In this document: in pieces, positions 1-8,800 of the stretch
Numbering within the stretch: the first letter of the stretch is position 1
Layout of the letters: every line of letters starts with the position of its first letter
Origin: Chromera velia
Taxonomy: Eukaryota; Sar; Chromeraceae
Direction of reading: 5' to 3'
Assembly (NCBI GenBank): GCA_018398765.1
Contig: JAHBMJ010001068.1
Coordinates: 17,501-36,283 of the forward strand
DNA: 18,783 nt
Position numbers and translations under genes: made by a program
The notes under the pieces: generated by a model
The model's input: the letters and a program-made list of their open reading frames with translations, nothing else
Told to the model about the DNA's origin: nothing
Databases searched by the model: none

Positions 1-1
1 T

Positions 2-1204
2 GATCCCCTCTGCAAAGACAGGTGGGAATTCACCCCGTTGCACCTGGCTGTGGCTAAGGGTCACGTGGATTTCGTCAAAGCCCTGGTTGAAGTGAGAGAA
101 GGGGGGCAGTCTGATGAAGCAGGAGAAAAAGAACAAAAAGCAGCGGAGGCGGAAGGTGCAGATGGTACGCATGTACATGAATCTTCTTCACTCAGCAGAA
201 CTCGACTGCAGGTCCTTCTGGACAGTCCAGATTCGGGTGGAAGGACGGCACTCCACCTTGCAGCTGAGGAGAGACGGGCGGACATAGTGGAACTCCTAGT
301 CTCCTCAGGATCATCTGCAAACACCGTGGACCGTCGCGGTGATACCCCGCTACATGCTTTCTTCTCCTACTTCCCCAAGCCTGTACGTCGTCTTCGAACC
401 GCCCCCATTCACTCTGAGAGTCCGAAAGGAACTCTGCCAGAGAGCCAGACAGCATCTGTCGGGGAGGGCTGTCATGGGGAGTCAGACAACGTGGTAGCTG
501 GGACGGGCTGGCCTCCGTGTGAGGATGAAGGGCCGGGGGGAATTTCTGAGAGACCGATTGCCTCGGCCTCAGCCGACGCATTTGTTGTGGAGATGAATGA
601 GGGGCAGCTGTCCCCCATCCCCGAGCTTCTCCTGTTCCAAGCTCGAGTCCCTGCCGGCATCGATGCTCGTAACAAAGTCGGGGAACGGGCCCTTCATCTT
701 GCGTGTCTTGCAGGTGACACCAGCGCCGTCGAAATGCTGCTCAATTCGGGTGCTGATCCGGGTGTGTGTGACGATGTGAGCGGGTTGACAGCGGCAGCAG
801 AATCGGTGAGAGAAAGGGAGGGTGAGATGGAGCACACAGACACAGAGAAGTTATTGTTGGAGAATGGGGGACGGACACCTCTCCATATCGCAGCTCGGAA
901 GGGAAGTGTAGGAATTGTGAGGGCACTGCTTTATGCAGGGGCCGCGCCTGACCCTTTGGACTCTTTTCACCGCACGCCTCTTCTGCTGGCAGTCACATGG
1001 AGCGATTCGGAGGAATCGAGCAGAGGCGCACCAACGGTTATTCAAGTTCTTCTCGATGCGGGTGCAGATCCTCAAATCGAAGACTTTGATGGGAACTGCG
1101 CTCTAAGCGTCGCAGAAGAACTGCAGGACCAGGGGTTGAGCACCAGTGCGGCAGACGTGTTCAGAAAAAAAGGATACAAAGTTTTGCAACCTGTGTACCA
1201 CTAG
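2..1204 (+). CDS. Ankyrin-repeat protein, 3' part (5' end outside window)
   Basis: The frame is open from the window edge to a TAG stop at 1202-1204, about 400 codons, and the first visible codons are already inside an ankyrin repeat, so the start lies upstream. Five to six ankyrin helix pairs can be read: TPLHLAVAKGH (about nt 29-61), GRTALHLAAEE (about 236-270), GERALHLACLAGD (about 679-717), GRTPLHIAARKG (about 868-903), HRTPLLLAV (about 968-995) and a degenerate last repeat ending near 1130. Loops of the form SGADPG, AGAAPD and AGADPQ follow the helices, as in the family. Long acidic or Ser-rich linkers interrupt the array (about 92-211 and 360-650). Ankyrin repeats bind proteins; no catalytic domain is visible, so the partner and pathway are unknown. 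The segment 92-211 begins GTGAGA, ends CTGCAG and is exactly 120 nt, so it could be a phase-0 intron instead of a coding linker. Confidence 0.85.
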   Translation, partial: DPLCKDRWEFTPLHLAVAKGHVDFVKALVEVREGGQSDEAGEKEQKAAEAEGADGTHVHESSSLSRTRLQVLLDSPDSGGRTALHLAAEERRADIVELLVSSGSSANTVDRRGDTPLHAFFSYFPKPVRRLRTAPIHSESPKGTLPESQTASVGEGCHGESDNVVAGTGWPPCEDEGPGGISERPIASASADAFVVEMNEGQLSPIPELLLFQARVPAGIDARNKVGERALHLACLAGDTSAVEMLLNSGADPGVCDDVSGLTAAAESVREREGEMEHTDTEKLLLENGGRTPLHIAARKGSVGIVRALLYAGAAPDPLDSFHRTPLLLAVTWSDSEESSRGAPTVIQVLLDAGADPQIEDFDGNCALSVAEELQDQGLSTSAADVFRKKGYKVLQPVYH

Positions 1205-1402
1205 GTGTACTAGCATGTGTACTATAGATTGTATAATATCGGGCCGGCCATGCAGGAAGGTCCGACGCGTGTATGCGCTTTTCCTGGACGCCGGACGTTG
1301 AACGTTCGGCATTGGGGCAGGAGGCCAATCCTACAGACATTAATCCCATCCTATCAAGGAACGACGTCAAAGGTTTTTGGGGTGAATACTAACTGATAGT
1401 GA
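1205..1402. other. 3' flank of the ankyrin gene
   Basis: No coding signal is seen. A short imperfect palindrome lies near 1289-1308 (CCGGACGTT against AACGTTCGG). No canonical AATAAA polyadenylation signal is evident. Composition falls toward AT-rich at the right end, where the inverted-repeat element begins. Confidence 0.4.
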
Positions 1403-1888
1403 CCCTACAAAAAGTTATAGAAATCCTCGTAGAAATCTCAGAAAAATATGTTAAAAATCCAATAAGAATCAACAGAAATGTCATAGAAATCTGATTATAA
1501 AAATTTTATAGAAATCCAATGAAAATCGATAGAGTGGAGGGTCGTGGTCGTTCATGTTCATGCGGAAGCAGGCTAAGCTGCGGCGGCTTGCTCCTTTTGT
1601 TTATAACTGCATGCATGAGTTGTCGTTTATCCTAGCATTCGTCTCTGGTTTCGGAGACTCTGGGCTAATTAAACAGCAATTAACTTTGAATTAAGTAAGT
1701 TAAGTAAGTAGAAATCTGACTAAAAATCTGATAGAAATTCTATGATTATATTTTTATGACATTTCCATCAGATTTCTGTTGATTTCGATTGGATTCAATG
1801 ACAGTAGATTTCTATTAGCTATAGTCTATTAGATTCTAAGATTTTTATAAGATTTTTATGACATTTCGATAATTTTTTGTACTAAGGG
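1403..1888. mobile_element. Candidate AT-rich inverted-repeat (MITE-like) element
   Basis: The left arm starts CCCTACAAAAAGTTATAGAAAT (1403). The right end, read on the minus strand from 1888, starts CCCTTAGTACAAAAAATTATCGAAAT. Both arms are about 120-170 bp and consist of degenerate AGAAATC-type words. On the left they read GAAATC on the plus strand and on the right GATTTC, which is inverted-repeat symmetry. Inside the arms the word AATCAACAGAAAT (left) matches the minus strand of the right arm exactly. The centre (about 1540-1690) is more GC-balanced and unrelated. There is no transposase ORF and no convincing target-site duplication, so a non-autonomous element is an inference. Confidence 0.35.
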
Positions 1889-2612
1889 AATTAAAATAGA
1901 ACTATATATCAATATATAATGTCTCAATTCAATTCAAATTCAACTCATGCAATAATGGGCTTTTAGACTGACTGATGAACTTCTAAGTTTTTTGGTGTTG
2001 AAACGGAAGACCCAGCCCGGGGGTGGAAGTTGCGGCGGCACCAATCAATCAATCAATCAAGATCATTAATCAATTAATAAATATAAATTTAGAATATTCA
2101 TTATCCCCAACTTATATTCTAATTCATTAATTAGTTAGGGCTTTTTAGGTCGTGAACCACATGTATGCAGGGAATACAAAATAAATTCTATTTTATTTTA
2201 AGACGCTACATAATGCCAGTAACAGTGGCTATATCATATCAGCTTCGTAAAGAGACTAGTAAAGAGATCTTAAGACTCTAGGCTAAGAGGTAGGAGCATC
2301 ACACGGACCGGGGACGAATTGTCACGGACAGGTGTGGATGGACGGGGAGGCGGCCGGGACTCAAAGAGGACGCTAGAGAGGACGCGGAGAGGTCATGTAC
2401 TGCCTCGGCCCACGGATCCCGCAGGCAGATTCGATCTAGCAGGTACATACGGCGCACTTTACGCCACGCACACTGACGCTCACTCTGAGTGCAGAACTGA
2501 CCTTGCTAGGTGAATTGCAGAGACTGCCTCCATGAATACAAACAGAAGGAATATAGCAGACTCTCATCTCCCTCTGGCCGATGCATATGCATCTAACGCA
2601 CTCCATGCGAAT
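1889..2612. other. Non-coding spacer with short AT-rich repeats
   Basis: The first half is AT-rich and contains a short (AATC)n run at about 2042-2060 and an inverted repeat at 2089-2122. From about 2290 the base composition shifts to GC-rich. An open frame at 2319-2513 has no start context, domain or splice partner that I can support, so I call no gene here. Confidence 0.4.
2089..2122. repeat. Perfect 9-bp inverted repeat (hairpin)
   Basis: TTAGAATAT at 2089-2097 and ATATTCTAA at 2114-2122 are exact reverse complements separated by 16 bases. The surroundings are AT-rich, so such a hairpin can arise easily by chance. Confidence 0.4.
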
Positions 2613-2721
2613 GGCCCGGAAAGCGACATTAACTTTTTTTTCCCGTCGATGAAGTTTAAACAGGCAGTCTAGGGGGGGGGCAATTTTTGTTTAGTGCCTT
2701 CTCAACTTCGCTTTCCGGGCC
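2613..2721. repeat. 14-bp inverted repeat pair, about 80 bp apart
   Basis: GGCCCGGAAAGCGA (2613-2626) is the exact reverse complement of TCGCTTTCCGGGCC (2708-2721). The interval holds a T-run and a G-run (about 2635-2680) and no ORF. A near-copy of the right arm, GCTTTCCGGGGCC, recurs at about 5051. A short palindromic or MITE-like element is one explanation. Confidence 0.4.
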
Positions 2722-4209
2722 TCTCCAACATGTAGCCTAAGCCACTTGCCAAGCTTCCCACCAGTTCCTTTTCAAGTATGGGGAGTGACACTTTAATTCC
2801 AAAAAGACAGTGAAGGTGCGAAAAGGTTGCAGTACCAACGCAAGAAATGCTTTCTTGTTGCTGACAGCATTCAGCGATTTGCATACAAATCTGTCGGCCT
2901 CATACAATGCGTCGACACAAGAAAGGAAGTGAGATCTTGAAAGCATACGCACACACACACGTACACATGCAGAGAGGGAGAGGGAGAGGGGGAGGTCCAT
3001 TAGAGAGAGACGGAAAATCGACCGGACTATAATCTGAGCATGCACACCTAAGATCTCAGGGCAGCCCGGATATCCGTCCGAAAGATTCTGAAACGACACG
3101 TGGAGGGAATGCGGATCTTCCGCAATCAGTGAATACTTATGTATGCAGCCATACAAATCTGACAGGGAGAAGCACATGCAGTCCATTCATTCACACAGCA
3201 TTGAGGGAGGGAGAGAGTGCACGAATGAAACCGAATGAATTGATTGAAGGTGTCGACTTTCAGGGTAGAAAGACTAAGACAGACAGCCACACACTGCTGT
3301 CCAATGTAAAAGGGAGTGAGTGGGTTTTCGACCTGTAGAGACAGGCAGGAGAATGGGAGCTAAGCGCTAAGCCCGCATCTTTCTACGAAGCGATGAACGA
3401 CGATCGCACCGCACAGATAAAATAAAAAGAGGAGAGAAGAGAAGTGTTGCTGGATAATCGAGAAAGGCTAGGCTGGGAAGGAAAGGAGCTGGGTAAAGCT
3501 GGCGGACTGGTGGAGACCAAACAAAGGAATTCATTAGACAAGCAGCCGAAGTCTCTCCAAAACCCCAGACTAGACTTGCCTTGCTGCTTTGCCCTGCAAG
3601 ACATATTGCAGCGGTACGGTAGGCTGTCTGTCTGCCTATCGTGTTCTCCGAAGACCAGCGTCCCGCCGACAAAGAATAAATTTCTTTGTAACGCATTTCC
3701 TGGTGGGGAAGAGAAAAAAGATAGGGCGCGTGTGTGCAAATACGTATACAGACACCGTACACATAGAAAGAGCGGGTGGGAAGAGAGACCGGAGGAGAGG
3801 AAAGGAGAGAAAGGAAAGGAAAGGAAAGGAAAGGAAGGGAGAGAGAAGGAATGCATCAATGCACAGAAAGCTGTCATCAATCAGTTAAACGGGGCAAAAA
3901 AGTGATTCCATGCATATACAGACAATTGACATTGTATGAGGTGACGAAGTCAGAAAAAGAAAATTGATGAAGGAGAGATCATTCGAGGAAGAGTAGAAAT
4001 CAAACAGGACATACATGCGGATAGAGGGTACAAACATACAAATCAAGATAAGGCCTCGATCTACGCATTTAATTCTTTTCTGTCTCCCCCCCCCCTCCTC
4101 CCCTTTCTCTTTCGCCCTGGCGCAATTAACGTATGGTCTCATCAATCGTTCATTAACTGTCTTTGAGTATCCGTTCTCATCTCCTCCTTGCTTTCATTTT
4201 TTCTTGATT
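2722..4209. other. Purine-rich spacer; no plus-strand gene supported
   Basis: The plus strand here is rich in GA, GGAAA and CAGA words and contains a GAAAG pentanucleotide run at about 3809-3838. Open frames exist on both strands but most translate to low-complexity Ser/Leu/Phe or Lys/Glu-rich strings. Two minus-strand stretches look less simple: about 2702-2830, ending in a stop, and about 3525-3605, behind a GTCTTGCAG acceptor-like site. They could be exons of a minus-strand gene, but I cannot join them. Confidence 0.3.
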
Positions 4210-4389
4210 TCTTTCTTTCTTTCTCCCCAAGTCGGGCAGGAAAGAAGTAAAGCTCGATTCTTTCTTTCTCCCCAAGTCGGGTAGGCAGGAAATAAGGCTA
4301 GATTCTTTTTTTCTCCCCAAATCGGGCAGGCAGGAAGTAAGGCTGGATTCTTTCTTTCTCCCCAAGTCGGGCAGGCAGGAAGTAAGGCT
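4210..4389. repeat. Tandem repeat, 4 copies of a 45-bp unit
   Basis: The core CCCCAA(G/A)TCGGG recurs at 4225, 4270, 4315 and 4360, an exact 45-bp period. Copies are 4210-4254, 4255-4299, 4300-4344 and 4345-4389 and differ at only a few positions. Each starts with a TTTCTTTC tract and ends in AAGGCT or AAAGCT. Because 45 is a multiple of three, the minus strand reads through as a 15-residue repeat ending CLPDLGRKKE, although nothing else supports translation. Confidence 0.85.
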
Positions 4390-5049
4390 GGAAAAAATGA
4401 AATCGGCGGGTAGATACAGAACTATTTGCTTGTCCGTGAATTCCTCAAAAGCGTCCCAGTCAACCAATCCATCCAATCGCTGCATGGGACTGCTCAAATG
4501 CCTGCCTGCCTGCATGCTAGAGACAGAAGACGCGATATGCAGACAGACAGTGGCAGGCAGGAAGTGCTACACCCCTAGCAGGAGATGAACATACACAGTG
4601 AAAGCAAGAACATTGTGCCAACCAGAGACGTACATGCACAGTAAGTGAATTAAAGCAAGAAGAACGGCATGCCAACCATAATCGCGCAAAGCTCCACACA
4701 CACCCAAATACCCACCCACTCTCCCACACACATGCTGATGCATACTGACAGAAAGAAGGAGACGACTTAAGGAAGCACAAAAAAAAGAAGTGAGTGCATC
4801 AGAGAAAAGGGTCAGCGAGGGAACAGAAAGAGATGAACAGAAACATGAAGAGAACGTAGAAAGAACGCCACTGCTTCTACGCACACCGCAGCAAAGCGTT
4901 GGCACATACGTACGCAACGTGGTCACTCACAGTCACTCACTCACTCACTGAGCGTCGAAAGTCACAGGGCCACGTACAGTGGGAAGGGAGAAGAGAAAAA
5001 ATAAATAAATAAACCTAAAAATGATGCGCCAAGCAATTGTTATTTTTCT
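4390..5049. other. Purine-rich spacer with imperfect duplications
   Basis: Two imperfect copies of a roughly 35-40 bp segment sharing AAAGCAAGAA and GCCAACCA lie at about 4592-4624 and 4634-4677. A (CACT)n run is present at about 4922-4950. A minus-strand stretch at about 4400-4485, behind an ATGCAG acceptor-like site, reads as balanced-composition protein but has no clear donor or partner exon. No gene is called. Confidence 0.3.
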
Positions 5050-5334
5050 TGCTTTCCGGGGCCGTTCGCAAGCTTGCTTGCGTCAGATGTAATTTGCCGA
5101 TCGACGCGCGTCGCTGAATGCATGCGCGCGCGACAAAACATGGCAAAACTCCGTGCGAACGACGCGAACTGCCGAAAATTAAGTGAAGATGGCCCCGCGG
5201 CAGAAAGCGAAGCTGAGAGGGCACTTAACAAAAATATGGCCCCACACTGCCCACTTGCCATCCGTGGAAAACTTCACCGCGCTTTTTCCTGCCCTGATAT
5301 CTCATTAAGCACTCAGTCTGATCTGAGTATATAG
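5050..5334. promoter_or_regulatory. CpG-dense patch, possible upstream control region
   Basis: This patch differs from its repeat-rich surroundings: it is dense in CG dinucleotides and holds a hairpin CGCAAGC-TT-GCTTGCG (5067-5082), the palindrome GACGCGCGTC (5103-5112) and a TATATAG word at 5328-5334. It lies about 290-570 bp before the start codon of the large + strand gene. A promoter role is inference from position and composition. Open frames on both strands (5043-5261 minus; a plus frame to 5334) also cross it, so an unrecognised exon is an alternative. Confidence 0.2.
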
Positions 5335-5619
5335 TCCAACCCTTCTCCCAACTTTTCTTCAGAGCCAAGCAGCCTCGTGAATCGACGATTTCCTTCTCAC
5401 AAAAACTTTCCATCCCATGAGCGATCATGGTCGTGTCTTTTTTCTCCATTCTGGTTTTCCCTTTTCCTTTTGCAGTGAAGAGAGAGATTTAAACTCACCC
5501 GCAAGAACGCGAACAACGTTCGTCTGTAGAATTGAGCTTCAGTTTGAGCTTGTCGGCACCTCGCCTCTCTGACCTCAACTCGGCCAAGAAGGATCTCGAC
5601 TGACAGCGCGTGCCTCAAA

Positions 5620-5895
5620 ATGCCTGCGAGTAGCTCCGGGAGTCAGTTCATCTTTCCGTTTGAGGGACTGCAAAGATGAGAGAGACGAGAGACAAAGTTG
5701 TTGTCCAAGTTAAAACTACCCTTTTGTTCTCAAGTCTCTCTCTTCCAAAACCTCGATATCCCTTTCAGACAGTCAGAAAGCATACATTTCCCTCGCGTGG
5801 TGTGCTTATACCCCGTTTCCGTGCAGGCGACTCGTCGGACTCGAGTAGTGACTCGAGTAGGCTCTCTGACACCGGGATGCCTTCTGCAACAAACG
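5620..5895 (+). other. Exons 1-2: Ser/Asp-rich N-terminus
   Basis: Exon 1 (5620-5641) encodes MPASSSG and ends in phase 1 at a GTCAGT donor. Exon 2 (5827-5895) follows a CCGTGCAG acceptor and continues the same Ser/Asp composition ([13 protein letters not shown]), which supports the join. The donor after exon 2 is GTAAGT at 5896. A competing reading has an uninterrupted exon from an ATG at 5676 to 5895. I prefer the spliced form because of composition continuity, the strong acceptor and the better ATG context. Confidence 0.55.
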
Positions 5896-8800
5896 GTAAG
5901 TTCGAAAGCCGGTCGGTTCCCCTTGTCTCCCTGAATCGGAGCTCCGGAGTCATCTCTCTTTGCCCTTTCGCTGTGGCTCTTGTTGCTGCACTCGTTTCTG
6001 CTTTCATTTGTTGCGTGGTTGCCCCTGCTGCTTCTCTCTCTAGGTCCTGACAGGAATCCCGAAAAGTCCGTCTCCGTTTCAATTCCACTCTTCGGGCTCA
6101 ATGTTCCTTCACCGTTCTCTCTTTCCCTGTCTGTTTCTCTCGTCTGCGTTTTTGCAGAGGCCGATGCCCGGTCCGAGGGCTGCATTTCGGATGCCGAGAA
6201 TGACGATGAGGATGACCATGAGGGGGATGATGAAAATCTCAGAGACGAAGAAGGGGCTGCGGGTGACCAGGGTGGTGGAGACAACAATTCAGATCTTCTA
6301 GAGGAACTTCTTGAAGAGCAGCGTGGGGGGTTAGGTGCAGACGATGTACAGATGAAGGAGAGCGATTGGGAGATTGCGTTCATAGCCTGTCGACGAGTGC
6401 AGAAGGAAACCAAGAAGCAAGAGAGAGTCGTGGAATACCAGTGCATCTGGAAGAATTTCACGAGTGAGTTCCTTCTGTCCAATTGCCTGGGTGCTTGCGT
6501 GCTCGCCTTCTTCCTTGTATGTCCGACTCCCTGCCTGCCTGCCTGCCTGTCTGCCTCGTCCGTTGTTGGTCCCCTTGCCTGCCTTCCCGATTGCCTCCTT
6601 CCCTGCCTGCCTGTCACATGAAGTTGGAGTCCATGTACCATTCCCTGCCTGCACGTGCATTCATTCCTTCCCATGTCTGCAGGGTACGCGACGTGGCTCG
6701 ATGAGACCGCGATCCGGAACACTGCGGGAGGCCCGGACGCACTCGATCGATTTCTGGACACAAAGGAGGGCAAGGAGGCCATGAGAAGAGACAAAAAGGC
6801 AGAGAGACAGAGGGCACAACGAGCGGACAAGCAGGGTGGGGCGTCCACAACCAAAACCAGAGAGGAAGATCGAGGGAGGGACGCGGGAGGGAAAGGTAAA
6901 GGAAAGTCGCGAAACAAGAAGAAGAAGAAGGCCGACGGAGGGAAATTCAGAGATCCTGGATCTGCTAATCTGGAGGAAGAGGGCGGGATCCTCACGGACC
7001 TCTCTGCGGTCGATTGTCAGAGCGAATTCTTCGACGATGACCTGGTCAGACAGACAGACAGACAGACAGACAGATAGACAGACAGAGGAAAGAAAGGTAA
7101 AAGAAGGAAAGTAGAGAAGGAAGCAGAAGGTGCAGATTTGGGGGCTTGCTAGGATTCAGAAAGTGCCTGCGCTTTCTCTATCTGTTTGTTCCTGTTCTTT
7201 TCGTCTGCATTCACTTCTCTGTCTGGAAGAGCCGAAGTCTGTTGTGTTCTTCTTCCTTCCTGGTGGTCGGGCAGTCTGACGTCCTTTCCCGTCTCCTTTT
7301 CATGAATGGTATCCGAAGCCATGCGATGCATCTATCCGCCCGCTTGTGCCCTCTGGCCATGCCCGTGTTCCCTTTCCTTTCTTCCTCTTGATCTGTTCCG
7401 TCGCTTCCTCCCTGCAGGCTCTCTCTGTCGTGATGCAACCGCCTCAGGGCTCTGGTGGTGAAGAGTATAAGCACCATACCCTTCTGCTCGAGAAGGTGAC
7501 CGAGCTACCGTACCAACCGGCGTACGCTCCTAACGACGACTTGAATCCGCGTCGGATTCTGAATTGCCGCCCAGCGAAGGTCACTGGAGAGGAGGGGGAT
7601 TGGGAAGAAGGAGGAGGTCCTCTGGAGTATCTGGTAGACGGGGGGGGCGTAGGGAAGCTGGCAATCCATGACTGGTTCTCATGCGGTCGATTGATGAGGA
7701 ACAGGCAGCTGGTCATCGACTTCCACAAAAGGACGGGAAGACCTCCACCCCAATTTCCTGTCAGTCAGTCGACATCAACTGATATGGGTAGGCTCTTTTT
7801 CAGTAAATCAAGCAAGCGAATTGTGGCTTCTGTTCTTTGTTGGTGTTCCAGTCTGACCGAAATTTTGTCCGTCCTTTGCGATTTCCTCCCCCGTGTCGAT
7901 CGGTCCCTCTTGTTTGATTTTGTCCGATCGGTTTGCTCCACTGTTCCTTTCTTTCTATTCCCCTTCGTTCATTCGTTTTTGATTCGTTACGTGCTTCGTT
8001 TTCCTCTTCCTGTGTGGCTTGAAGAGCAGTCCTTCTTCTCGATTCTTTGCGGAAGATTCGCGAGAGAAATTTACCCCGCCGTCCCAAAGCTCTTTGCTCT
8101 CCCACCTTTTTTTTTCTTTGTCTCTCCAAACCGCGTCCTCTTTTCTTTACCTCCCAGTGGATTCTTTCACGCACTACTTTCTTTGGCTTGCCTCCTGCGT
8201 GCAACGAGTGTGTGTGCAGTCCTGCGAGAAGATCCTGGGGCATCGAGAGGATTCGGGGGCTAAGGAGAAGGTGCGAGTTCCTGAGCTGACTGACGAAGAG
8301 GTTGACGATATCCTGTCTGGTCGGGTGGAGGACTGGAGGCCGTTGGACCTGAAGATGGTCTTTGTGGTGAAGTGGAAGGATGCGGATAAGCTGGCAATAT
8401 CTGAAGAGACGCCGGCAGACCTCCTGAAGGTGGCAATGAGCAGCAGGGGGGAGGGGGGCATGGACATTCTCTTCGGCGGGGGTCCTGAGGAAGCCCTGAC
8501 GGCTGTGAGAGAGTACGTGAAGAGGGCACGGCTGCCCGCGTGGACCTTTCCGGTAAGTTCAGTCCTCGACATGCAACTGACCCTTTTTTTTTTCTTTCTC
8601 TCGCTCCTTTTCCTCCTCACAGATCTCTCTTTGTGATAAATTTTTGAATGATTCAGCCGAGACGAGACGAGACGAGAAGCGAAATGCCCAACCGGGGCAA
8701 GGTGACATGCATCAGCTTAGATCGCTTTTTTTGTTTGTTTCTTTTTGTAAAAAAAAACTTGCATCTGAGCACTCAGACAGACAGACATGGCAGGATGCGC

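Noticed and set aside
3383-3880. Overlapping 130-165 codon open frames on both strands
   Set aside because: They mostly reflect GA/CT-rich simple sequence; only the small part at about 3525-3605 is kept as a possible exon.
4210-4389. CRISPR-like array
   Set aside because: The units are contiguous 45-bp tandem copies without unique spacers, in a eukaryotic context.
1205-5619. tRNA, rRNA or other structured RNA genes in the spacer
   Set aside because: I found no cloverleaf with B-box-like sequence or ribosomal RNA core words on either strand by eye.
5730-6995. A 421-codon open frame on the minus strand
   Set aside because: It lies antisense to exons 2-4 of the chromo gene; its translation is Ser/Arg/Pro-rich low complexity without a domain, while the plus strand gives a chromodomain and consistent splice phases.
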